A DNA stretch of 64,000 bases from Actinomycetes bacterium (GTDB taxonomy: Bacteria > Actinomycetota > Actinomycetes > Mycobacteriales > Mycobacteriaceae): NCBI GenBank assembly GCA_023461275.1, contig JAEYMI010000032.1, positions 6,196 through 70,195 on the forward strand, written 5' to 3'. The position numbers and the translations under genes were made by a program. The notes under the pieces were generated by a model. The model was not told where the DNA came from and did not search any database. It saw only the letters and a program-made list of their open reading frames with translations. Positions 42,123 through 49,053 of the stretch are shown here, piece by piece (position 1 is the stretch's first letter; each line of letters starts with the position of its first letter).

Positions 42123-42895
42123 CGGCACCCCTGCAGATCTCTCAACCGCGTCAGGCGTCGTTCTCCGTACTTGGCGAACCCGCTGCGCTGCAGGATCGGA
42201 GACGACGTCGGCTGTGCGTGCACGATCGCCAGTGTCGCACCACGTTCGGCGGCGACGGCCAGCCTGCGCGCCACCAGCGCTCGGTATACTCCTCTGCCGC
42301 GCGCCGAGGCCACGACTCCCCCACCCCACAACCTCGCCACCGGACCGGCGAGCGAAAAGCCGCCGGAGGCAACGGGTGTGCCGTCGAGCAGAGCGACGAA
42401 GGAGCCGGGTTCGGCGGTCCGGTTCGCCGTCTCGGTCGACGCACCGTCGAGTGGCGCTGCGCCCCAGACGCTTTCCGACGCGGCGTCGAAAAGTGCCGCA
42501 TCGGTGGAGGTCTCGATCTCGCGAACCTCGACACCGTGTGCCACCGACATCCAGGTCCAGGGCTCGTCGTCGAGTTCGATGGCGAGAATGTCATAGATCT
42601 CAACGGTTTCCGGCGAGAGCCCGGCGATATGTTCCGTCGTCACGCCGCCGAGCAGTCCAGGTCCGATGGTGACGCGCAGTGTGGAGACGCCGAGGTCCGA
42701 CGCTGCCGCAAGGGCACGAGCCAGCACGCCGTCGGCGTCGGCATCTGGTCCGGTGTATACGCGCAGTGTTGCTTCCGAACCCTCGACGCTGAACCGGAAT
42801 TCGTCGGTGGCGGCATAGGCCGAATCGGCCGGAATCCATGCCGAGGTCCACCCGGCCGACTCCCGCAGGATCGCCTCCGCGGTCCACTTCGTCAC
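42119..42895 (-). CDS. GNAT-family N-acetyltransferase
   Basis: The 258-residue protein has its GNAT acetyl-CoA motif near the C-terminus: LWGGGVVASARGRGVYRALVARRLAVAAERGATLAIVHA, with the (Q/R)xxGxG/A-type pyrophosphate loop SARGRGVYRAL, followed by SPILQRSGFAKYGERR. The N-terminal half is a degenerate second GNAT-like region. Substrate unknown; it is too short and too different to be Eis. GTG 42895 has AAGGAG 8 bases upstream; GTG 42901 is in frame but too close to it. A palindromic element lies just upstream at 42917-42980. Confidence 0.8.
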   Translation of the reverse strand: MTKWTAEAILRESAGWTSAWIPADSAYAATDEFRFSVEGSEATLRVYTGPDADADGVLARALAAASDLGVSTLRVTIGPGLLGGVTTEHIAGLSPETVEIYDILAIELDDEPWTWMSVAHGVEVREIETSTDAALFDAASESVWGAAPLDGASTETANRTAEPGSFVALLDGTPVASGGFSLAGPVARLWGGGVVASARGRGVYRALVARRLAVAAERGATLAIVHAQPTSSPILQRSGFAKYGERRLTRLRDLQGCR

Positions 42896-42916
42896 AGCCA
42901 CAACTCCTTTGACTCC

Positions 42917-42980
42917 TTAACGCTGGGTCTGCACAAGCACGCCACGGTTGCAAAGCCAGCAGCTTCAGATACCCCCAGCG
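42917..42980 (-). repeat. Palindrome-derived element, copy A
   Basis: CGCTGGG (42921-42927) and CCCAGCG (42974-42980) bound a 60-bp unit preceded by TTAA. Its central GTTGCAAAGCCAGC and the CACAAGCACGC arm match copy B at 53704-53763; over 60 aligned bases without gaps 41 agree. It lies 22 bp upstream of the GNAT start and just before its ribosome site, and about 98 bp after the ilvC stop. The outer 7-bp stem is intact but the inner stem is decayed compared with copy B. Confidence 0.75.
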
Positions 42981-43021
42981 AAAACTGATGCCGGTCCACG
43001 CCAGAGCCGGTATCGACGACC

Positions 43022-43054
43022 GCGGCCCCGCCTCCGAGATGGAAGCAGGGCCGC
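43022..43054 (-). terminator. Probable terminator of ilvBNC
   Basis: GCGGCCC (43022-43028) pairs with GGGCCGC (43048-43054), with a CCTCC/GGAAG-like inner pairing. It lies 24 bases after the ilvC stop on the minus strand. No clear T run. Confidence 0.6.
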
Positions 43055-43077
43055 AGCTGTCTGATGTGTGGTGCGTA

Positions 43078-44091
43078 TCAGGCGGTTTCGGTGATCGGGC
43101 GATCAACCCAGCTCATCAGGTCGCGCAGCTTCTTGCCGGTGACCTCGATCGGGTGCTCGGCGTTCTTCTTGCGCAGCGCCTCGAGCTCCTTGTTGCCGCC
43201 CTCGACGTTGGCGACGAGACGCTTGACGAAGGTGCCGTCCTGGATGTCGCGCAGGATGCCGCGCATGCGCTCCTTGGTGTCGGCGTCGATGACGCGCGGG
43301 CCGGAGACGTAGCCGCCGAACTCAGCGGTGTCCGACACCGAGTAGTTCATGCGGGCGATGCCACCCTCGTAGATGAGGTCGACGATGAGCTTCAGCTCGT
43401 GCAGCACCTCGAAGTACGCCATCTCCGGCGCGTAGCCCGCCTCGACCATGACCTCGAAGCCGGTCTTGATCAATTCCTCGGTGCCACCGCACAACACGGC
43501 CTGCTCACCGAAGAGATCGGTCTCGGTCTCCTCTTTGAAGGTGGTCTTGATGACGCCCGCGCGCCCACCACCGATGGCCGACGCGTAGCTCAGCGCCAGT
43601 GCCTGGCCCTCGCCCTTGGGGTCCTGCTCGATGGCGATCAGGCACGGCACACCCTTGCCGTCGACGAACTGACGACGCACCAGGTGGCCAGGGCCCTTGG
43701 GAGCGACCATGCCGATGGTGACGTTGGCCGGCGGCTTGATGAGTCCGAAGTGGATGTTGAGGCCGTGACCGAAGAACAGCGCGTCGCCATCCTTGAGGTT
43801 CGGCTCGATGTCCTCGGTGAAGATCTGCGCCTGGCTGGTGTCCGGCGCGAGCAGCATGATGACGTCGGCCCACTCGGCGGCCTCCTTGGCGGTCATCACC
43901 TTCAGTCCCTGCTCGGCGGCCTTGTCGCGAGATGCGCTGCCCTCGCGGAGACCGACTGCGACGTCGACCCCGGAGTCACGCAGCGACAGCGAGTGCGCAT
44001 GCCCCTGGCTGCCGTAGCCGATCACCGCGACCTTACGACCCTGGATGATCGACAGATCGGCGTCGTCGTCGTAGAACAGTTCGATCGCCAC
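43078..44091 (-). CDS. ilvC: Ketol-acid reductoisomerase, class I
   Basis: IlvC rearranges and reduces acetolactate or acetohydroxybutyrate with NADPH in valine and isoleucine synthesis. The 337-residue class I enzyme has the dinucleotide motif VIGYGSQGHAHSLSLRDSG, the PKGPGHLVRRQF segment, and metal-binding acidic residues in TETDLFGEQAVLCGG and YFEVLHELKLIVDLIYEGG. It follows ilvN by 61 bp in the ilvBNC order. Confidence 0.98.
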   Translation of the reverse strand: MAIELFYDDDADLSIIQGRKVAVIGYGSQGHAHSLSLRDSGVDVAVGLREGSASRDKAAEQGLKVMTAKEAAEWADVIMLLAPDTSQAQIFTEDIEPNLKDGDALFFGHGLNIHFGLIKPPANVTIGMVAPKGPGHLVRRQFVDGKGVPCLIAIEQDPKGEGQALALSYASAIGGGRAGVIKTTFKEETETDLFGEQAVLCGGTEELIKTGFEVMVEAGYAPEMAYFEVLHELKLIVDLIYEGGIARMNYSVSDTAEFGGYVSGPRVIDADTKERMRGILRDIQDGTFVKRLVANVEGGNKELEALRKKNAEHPIEVTGKKLRDLMSWVDRPITETA

Positions 44092-44152
44092 AGTTGAATT
44101 CCCTTCGATTTCCTGTGCCCCACAAGGGGTTTTATTTCAAAAGTTGGTTGTG

Positions 44153-44653
44153 TCAGCGGTTGGCGGACATACTCTTGGGCCCGCGGCCCAAAGTCACCGC
44201 GCCCGATTGCGCGATTTCGCGGATGCCGTACGGATCGAGCATCCGCAGCAAGGCTTCCAGTTTCTCAGAGGTACCGGTGGCCTCGATGGTCAGCGACTCG
44301 GGCGAGACGTCGATCACCTTGGCGCGGAACAGGTTCACCACCTCGATAACCTCGGTGCGGACCGTCGAATCCGAGCGGACCTTGACCATCATCAGCTCAC
44401 GCGAGACCGAGTTGCCCGGGTCCTGCTCCACGATCTTGATGACGTTGATGAGCTTGTTGAGCTGTTTGGTGACCTGCTCGAGCGGGAAGTCTTCGACGCT
44501 GACCATGATGGTCATCCGCGAAATGCCTTTCAGCTCGGTCGGTCCCACCGCGAGCGACTCGATGTTGAAGCCGCGGCGGGAGAACAGTGCCGACACACGG
44601 GCCAGCACGCCGGGACGGTCCTCAACCAGAACCGACAGGGTATGTGTGCTCAT
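44153..44653 (-). CDS. ilvN: Acetolactate synthase regulatory subunit
   Basis: IlvN binds valine and confers feedback inhibition on IlvB. The 166-residue protein has an N-terminal ACT domain (THTLSVLVEDRPGVLARVSALFSRRGFNI), the VEQVTKQLNKLINVIKI-like linker helix and the C-terminal domain with ELMMVKVRSD. ATG 44653 overlaps the ilvB stop as ATGA, which would keep the two subunits in step. Confidence 0.97.
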   Translation of the reverse strand: MSTHTLSVLVEDRPGVLARVSALFSRRGFNIESLAVGPTELKGISRMTIMVSVEDFPLEQVTKQLNKLINVIKIVEQDPGNSVSRELMMVKVRSDSTVRTEVIEVVNLFRAKVIDVSPESLTIEATGTSEKLEALLRMLDPYGIREIAQSGAVTLGRGPKSMSANR

Positions 44654-46620
44654 CGGGCACCGCCTTTACTGGCCGAATCGGTTGCCGAACCCGGCTTGGT
44701 CGCATCGGGTTTGAGCATGGTCTCGTGGATGTCGACCGGGTCGGAGGCCGCCTCGTCGTCATCGAACAGCGGGCGGATATCGCGCGCGGCCATGATCTCG
44801 TCGTTGCCGGTACCGGCAGCGACCATCGGCCACACCTGTGCGTCGGCACCGACGATGAAGTCGATGACGACCGGGCGGTCGTTGATAGCCCGTGCCTTGG
44901 CGATCACCTCATCGACGTCGGCCTCGTTCTCCACCCGGAATGCCGCGCAGCCCAACGCTTCTGCCAGCTTCACGAAGTCCGGGATACGCAACGAGTGGGT
45001 GCCCAGATCGGTGTTGGAGTAGCGCTCCTCGTAGAACAGTGTCTGCCACTGACGGACCATGCCCAGGTTGCCGTTGTTGATCAGCGCGACCTTGATCGGG
45101 ATGCCCTCGATGGCGCAGGTGGCCAGTTCCTGATTGGTCATCTGGAAGCAGCCGTCACCGTCGATGGCCCACACCTCGGTGTCGGGTGCGGCCATCTTGG
45201 CGCCCATCGCGGCCGGGACCGCGTAGCCCATGGTTCCCAGTCCGCCCGAGTTCAGCCAGGTACGCGGCTTCTCATACGAGATGAACTGCGCGGCCCACAT
45301 CTGGTGCTGTCCGACGCCCGCGCAGTAGACCGCGTCGGGTCCGGCCGCTTTGCCGAGTGCGCTGATGACGAACTCCGGCGACATCGATCCGTCGGTCTGA
45401 CGGTCGTAGCTCAGCGGGTAGGTACGACGGATGCCGTCGAGGTAGCCCCACCACGCGGACAGGTCCGACGGCGTTGTGCCGGTGGCCCGTTCGTTGCGCA
45501 GGGTCTCGGTCAGTTCGCTGATGACCGCCTTGCAGTCACCGACGATCGGGACGTCGACGGCCCGGTTCTTGCCGATCTCGGCCGGGTCGATGTCGGCGTG
45601 GATGATCTTCGCGTTCGGTGCGAACGACGACAGCTGGCCGGTGACGCGATCGTCGAAACGCGCACCGAGAGCGACGATCACGTCGCTGCGCTGCAGCGCT
45701 GCGACCGCCGCGACGGTGCCGTGCATGCCGGGCATGCCGCAGTGCTGGCGGTGGCTGTCGGGGAAGGCACCGCGCGCCATCAAGGTGGTGACGACCGGGA
45801 TGTCGGTCAGCTCAGCGAGTTCGAGCAGTTCCTCGGACGCGTTGGCCTTGATGACACCGCCGCCGACGTAGAGCACCGGGTGGCTGGCCGCATTGATCAT
45901 CCGGGCCGCTTCGCGGATCTGCTTGCCGTGCGGCTTGGTGACCGGACGGTAGCCGGGCAGGTCGATCTGCGGCGGCCACGAGAATGTGGTCTGCGCCTGC
46001 AAAACGTCTTTGGGGATGTCGACGAGAACCGCTCCGGGACGGCCACTTTCGGCGATGTGGAAGGCTTCGGCCATGACGCGCGGGATCTCCGCGCCGCTGT
46101 TGACCAAGAAGTTGTGCTTGGTCACCGGCATGGTGATACCCGAGATGTCGGCCTCCTGGAAGGCATCGGTACCGATCAGCGCGCGGCCGACCTGCCCGGT
46201 GATCGCAACCACCGGAACCGAATCCATCTGCGCGTCGGCCAGTGGCGTGACCAGGTTGGTCGCGCCGGGTCCCGACGTCGCCATCATCACGCCGGCCCGT
46301 CCGGTCACCTGCGCGTAGCCGGTGGCGGCGTGCCCGGCACCCTGCTCGTGACGGACCAGGACGTGCCGAACCTTCTGCGAATCGAGCAGCGGGTCATACA
46401 CCGGGAGAACCGCACCACCCGGGATACCGAAGACGACCTCGACACCAAGCTCTTCCAGCGAGCGGACTACCGACTGGGCGCCGCTGACGCGCTCGGGGGC
46501 CACGGTGTTCTGACCGATGGCGCGGAGATTGCCCGCCGCCGGCGACTCTTGCCGGGACGACGCGGGGCTCGACGGCTCAGGCCGGGCCGCGTCGGTGGTG
46601 CGTGCTGTTGGTGCGCTCAC
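44650..46620 (-). CDS. ilvB: Acetolactate synthase large (catalytic) subunit
   Basis: IlvB is the thiamine-diphosphate enzyme that condenses pyruvate to acetolactate. The 656-residue protein has EVVFGIPGGAVLPVYDPL, the catalytic glutamate in VRHEQGAGHAATGYA, the FAD-binding middle domain, and the thiamine diphosphate motif GDGCFQMTNQELATC with NNGNLGMVRQWQ. A Ser/Pro/Ala-rich extension of about 35 residues precedes the core. GTG 46620 has GAGGA seven bases upstream. The 5' region carries a leader peptide and attenuator. Confidence 0.98.
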   Translation of the reverse strand: MSAPTARTTDAARPEPSSPASSRQESPAAGNLRAIGQNTVAPERVSGAQSVVRSLEELGVEVVFGIPGGAVLPVYDPLLDSQKVRHVLVRHEQGAGHAATGYAQVTGRAGVMMATSGPGATNLVTPLADAQMDSVPVVAITGQVGRALIGTDAFQEADISGITMPVTKHNFLVNSGAEIPRVMAEAFHIAESGRPGAVLVDIPKDVLQAQTTFSWPPQIDLPGYRPVTKPHGKQIREAARMINAASHPVLYVGGGVIKANASEELLELAELTDIPVVTTLMARGAFPDSHRQHCGMPGMHGTVAAVAALQRSDVIVALGARFDDRVTGQLSSFAPNAKIIHADIDPAEIGKNRAVDVPIVGDCKAVISELTETLRNERATGTTPSDLSAWWGYLDGIRRTYPLSYDRQTDGSMSPEFVISALGKAAGPDAVYCAGVGQHQMWAAQFISYEKPRTWLNSGGLGTMGYAVPAAMGAKMAAPDTEVWAIDGDGCFQMTNQELATCAIEGIPIKVALINNGNLGMVRQWQTLFYEERYSNTDLGTHSLRIPDFVKLAEALGCAAFRVENEADVDEVIAKARAINDRPVVIDFIVGADAQVWPMVAAGTGNDEIMAARDIRPLFDDDEAASDPVDIHETMLKPDATKPGSATDSASKGGAR

Positions 46621-46700
46621 TGCACGATCCTCATCTGTGTGTATCTGGTGGTGCTATTCGGTGTTGTTACGTCGGTGTTGTTCAAAAACGTTGTGACAAG

Positions 46701-46732
46701 AAAAAACCCCCGACAGCTGAGCTGTGCGAGGG
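46701..46732 (-). terminator. ilvB attenuator terminator
   Basis: On the minus strand CCCTCG and CGGGGG plus ACAGCT and AGCTGT form a hairpin (46732-46707), followed by TTTTTT (46706-46701). It sits between the leader peptide stop (46771) and ilvB (46620). GGCGCGTCG inside the leader peptide (46787-46779) is a perfect complement of CGACGCGCC just before the hairpin (46742-46734), giving a possible alternative fold. Confidence 0.85.
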
Positions 46733-46770
46733 TGGCGCGTCGATGCTGGCGAGGTCTACGAAGTGACCGG

Positions 46771-46821
46771 TCAGGCGACGACGCGCCGGCCGATTACTAC
46801 GAGAAGCTGCTTCTGCATCAC
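46771..46821 (-). CDS. ilvBNC leader peptide (attenuation)
   Basis: This short peptide of 15-16 residues reads (V)MQKQLLVVIGRRVVA. Codons CTT CTC GTA GTA ATC give five consecutive branched-chain residues, then two more valines near the end, the classic sensing run of a branched-chain operon leader. GTG 46821 and ATG 46818 are adjacent starts; TACCGT (46833-46828) lies six bases before the GTG, so the transcript is probably leaderless and begins with the peptide. Stalling at Leu/Val/Ile codons when charged tRNA is scarce would let the 46787-46779 strand be covered or freed and change terminator formation. Leader peptides of this type are known for ilvBNC in Corynebacterium. Confidence 0.88.
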   Translation of the reverse strand: MMQKQLLVVIGRRVVA

Positions 46822-46935
46822 GCACTCACGGTAGGTCTGCGTGCATTCGCGAGTCAAACTACGTCCCATCACATCCCATATGGTGAGAATGCGCAGGTGG
46901 AAAGCTCTGCATCCGGGAGTGCGACAATGGACGAC

Positions 46936-47442
46936 GTGCCCGATCGATCCGCATCCTCCGACAGCGCCCGACCCGACCCCGACTCCGGAACCGGCGTCGC
47001 ACCGGCAACAGAGCGCACCGGCGTGGACGAATCCTCGCCCGCGCCGGACCTGCCACAGGTCTTCCGCATCCAACCGCTGGCCTACTTCGCCGTCCCGATG
47101 ACGTTCGTGGTCACGGTCCTTCTTGCCGGAGCGTCGTTGCCGTGGCTGGGCTGGACGATGATCCTGCCGGTCCTGTTGGGTCTGTGGATCTGGCGGCTGC
47201 GCACGGTGGTCACCGATGACGGACTCGAAGCCGTGGGAACCATCTCCACGCGCGATATCGCCTGGGCCGAGATCAAGGGTCTGCAGTTCCCGCGCTGGGG
47301 TGCGGTGCGAGCGGTCCTCATCAATGACACCAAGGTCCGGCTGCCCGCGATCAGCTTCCAGGACCTGCCCCGCCTGTCGGCGGCCAGCCGCGGAAGAATC
47401 CCGGATCCGTACGAGGCAGCCGAGGCGTCGTCCGCGGACTAG
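46936..47442 (+). CDS. cfp6: PH-domain membrane protein, Cfp6-like
   Basis: This 168-residue protein has an acidic, Ser/Pro-rich N-terminus (~50 residues), two hydrophobic segments (about 58-100, YFAVPMTFVVTVLLAGASL and MILPVLLGLWIWRL) and a bacterial PH domain (VTDDGLEAVGTISTRDIAWAEIKGLQFPRWG). The position next to ilvB matches Rv3003c-Rv3004, the latter known as low molecular weight antigen 6. Function unknown. GACAAT (46923-46928) lies seven bases before GTG 46936, which favours that start over ATG 46927. Confidence 0.82.
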   Translation: MPDRSASSDSARPDPDSGTGVAPATERTGVDESSPAPDLPQVFRIQPLAYFAVPMTFVVTVLLAGASLPWLGWTMILPVLLGLWIWRLRTVVTDDGLEAVGTISTRDIAWAEIKGLQFPRWGAVRAVLINDTKVRLPAISFQDLPRLSAASRGRIPDPYEAAEASSAD

Positions 47443-47535
47443 TTTCAGACCGGTTGCGGCCCGCAATCGTGAACACTGAGCAATCTTCTCGCTGACGTGC
47501 ATCAATTCGTGTGGATAGCGCATTACTGTGCATGA

Positions 47536-48876
47536 GTGCGCGAGACCATGGACACCCACGAGATCGATGACATGATCGGCGACAACCGGTTGGCCGAGGT
47601 CGCCGATCTGTTGTCCTCACTGGCCCCGGCCGAGATCGCTGCGATCCTGGACCGGCTCCCCCGCAAGAAGCGCGGCATCGCTTTTCGGGTGCTGTCCAAG
47701 GGCACCGCCGTCGAGGTCTTCGACGACCTCAGCGCCCGGTCCCAACGAGACCTCATCGACGATCTGGGCACCGCGGAGGTCGCCGACGCCTTCGAACAAC
47801 TCGACCCCGACGATCGCGCCGAACTGCTCGACGAACTGCCCGCCGGCGTGGCCACCACCCTGGTCCAGCGGCTCTCACCCGATGAACGGGAGGCCACCGG
47901 CGTCGTGCTCGGTTTCCCCCGTGGTTCGGTAGGTCGGCGGATGAGCCCGGAGATCGTGCACGCGTACGTCGACGAGACGGTGGCCGACGCCATCGCCCGG
48001 GTCAAAGAGCGCGGCGCCGACGCCGAGACCATCTACACGATCCCGGTCATCGATCACGGGCGAGTGTTGGCCGGCGTGGTCAGCTTGCGCGATCTCCTGC
48101 TCGCCGACGAAACCACCGTCGTCGGGCGACTGATGCGCACACCGATCGCCGCACACGCCGACGACGATGCCGAGTCCACCGCACAGCGGTGCGTCACCCA
48201 CGGCATCCTCGCGATGCCGGTCCTCGACAGCGAGAACCGCGTGGTCGGAGTGCTCACCCTCGACGACGCCGTCGAGGTCATCGAGGCGGCCCGCGACCTC
48301 GACGAGGCGCGCGCGGGCGCGAGTGAGCCGCTCAAGGAGCCCTACCTACTGGCGTCGATCTTCTCGATCACCCGCGCACGCATTGTGTGGCTGTTCGTCC
48401 TGGCGATCTCGGCGATCCTGACCGTCAACGTGCTCGAGTTCTTCGAGGGCACCCTCGAACAGCGCGTCGCGTTGGCGTTGTTCATCCCGCTGCTGACCGG
48501 AATCGGCGGCAACACCGGATCGCAGGCGGCCACCACGGTGACCCGCGCGCTGGCCACCGACGAGGTGCGCACCCGCGACGTCGCGCGCGTGGCAGGCAAG
48601 GAGGTCCGCGTCGGACTCACCCTGGGTGCCGGGCTCGGAATCGTCGGCTTCCTCGTCGCCACCATCGCCTACGGCATCGACATCGGGTCCGTCATCGGCC
48701 TGACCATCATCTCGGTGTGCACCATGGCGGCCACCGTCGGCGGCGTCATGCCGCTGATCGCGAAGTCGATCAAGGTGGACCCGGCGGTCTTCTCGACCCC
48801 GTTCATCTCCACCTTCTGCGACGCCACCGGCCTGATCATCTACTTCACCATCGCCAAGGCGATCCTCGGGATCTGA
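47536..48876 (+). CDS. mgtE: Magnesium transporter MgtE
   Basis: MgtE is a Mg2+-gated magnesium channel. The 446-residue protein has the N-domain (DLLSSLAPAEIAAILDRLPRKKRGIAFRVL), two CBS domains (about 135-255, IYTIPVIDHGRVLAGVVSLRDLL and AMPVLDSENRVVGVLTLDDAV), and five membrane helices with the pore signature IGGNTGSQAATTVTRALA. GTG 47536 follows TACTGT (47524-47529) by six bases. A GCCGGAA/TTCCGGC hairpin (48889-48911) follows the stop. Confidence 0.95.
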   Translation: MRETMDTHEIDDMIGDNRLAEVADLLSSLAPAEIAAILDRLPRKKRGIAFRVLSKGTAVEVFDDLSARSQRDLIDDLGTAEVADAFEQLDPDDRAELLDELPAGVATTLVQRLSPDEREATGVVLGFPRGSVGRRMSPEIVHAYVDETVADAIARVKERGADAETIYTIPVIDHGRVLAGVVSLRDLLLADETTVVGRLMRTPIAAHADDDAESTAQRCVTHGILAMPVLDSENRVVGVLTLDDAVEVIEAARDLDEARAGASEPLKEPYLLASIFSITRARIVWLFVLAISAILTVNVLEFFEGTLEQRVALALFIPLLTGIGGNTGSQAATTVTRALATDEVRTRDVARVAGKEVRVGLTLGAGLGIVGFLVATIAYGIDIGSVIGLTIISVCTMAATVGGVMPLIAKSIKVDPAVFSTPFISTFCDATGLIIYFTIAKAILGI

Positions 48877-48888
48877 GCACGCCAGCGG

Positions 48889-48911
48889 GCCGGAATCGGT
48901 TTTGTTCCGGC
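48889..48911 (+). terminator. Possible terminator of mgtE
   Basis: GCCGGAA (48889-48895) pairs with TTCCGGC (48905-48911) with a T-rich loop. It begins 13 bases after the mgtE stop; no T run follows. Confidence 0.5.
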
Positions 48912-48929
48912 AAGTAGGCGGGGAGTAAC

Positions 48930-49043
48930 GTGGGCTTTTGGACTTCTTTGATGCTCCCTGCTGATCGAATAAACGTCACGGGTGCAGCGTTACGGTCCAG
49001 GAGTCCATCCACGTCACCGGTCTCGACGACCGGGCACCATTGA
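48930..49043 (+). CDS. Possible 37-residue upstream ORF before ilvD
   Basis: GTG 48930 has GGGGAG four bases upstream and opens a 37-codon frame beginning MGFWTSLMLPADRI and ending 10 bases before the ilvD ATG. The ilvD ribosome site (GAGGA) overlaps the end of this frame. It has no run of branched-chain codons, so it is not a classical attenuator; it may be a spurious frame. The rest of 48912-49053 holds no other gene. Confidence 0.3.
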   Translation: MGFWTSLMLPADRINVTGAALRSRSPSTSPVSTTGHH

Positions 49044-49053
49044 TCGAGGAACC

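Noticed and set aside
42119..42895. GNAT protein considered as Eis
   Set aside because: Eis is about 400 residues with an SCP2-like tail and lies between comEA and degV in M. tuberculosis; this protein is shorter, elsewhere and differently organised.
44587..46926. Very long open frame on the plus strand opposite ilvN and ilvB
   Set aside because: It is antisense to strongly conserved enzymes, has arginine/aspartate-rich antisense composition and only becomes real where it enters cfp6.
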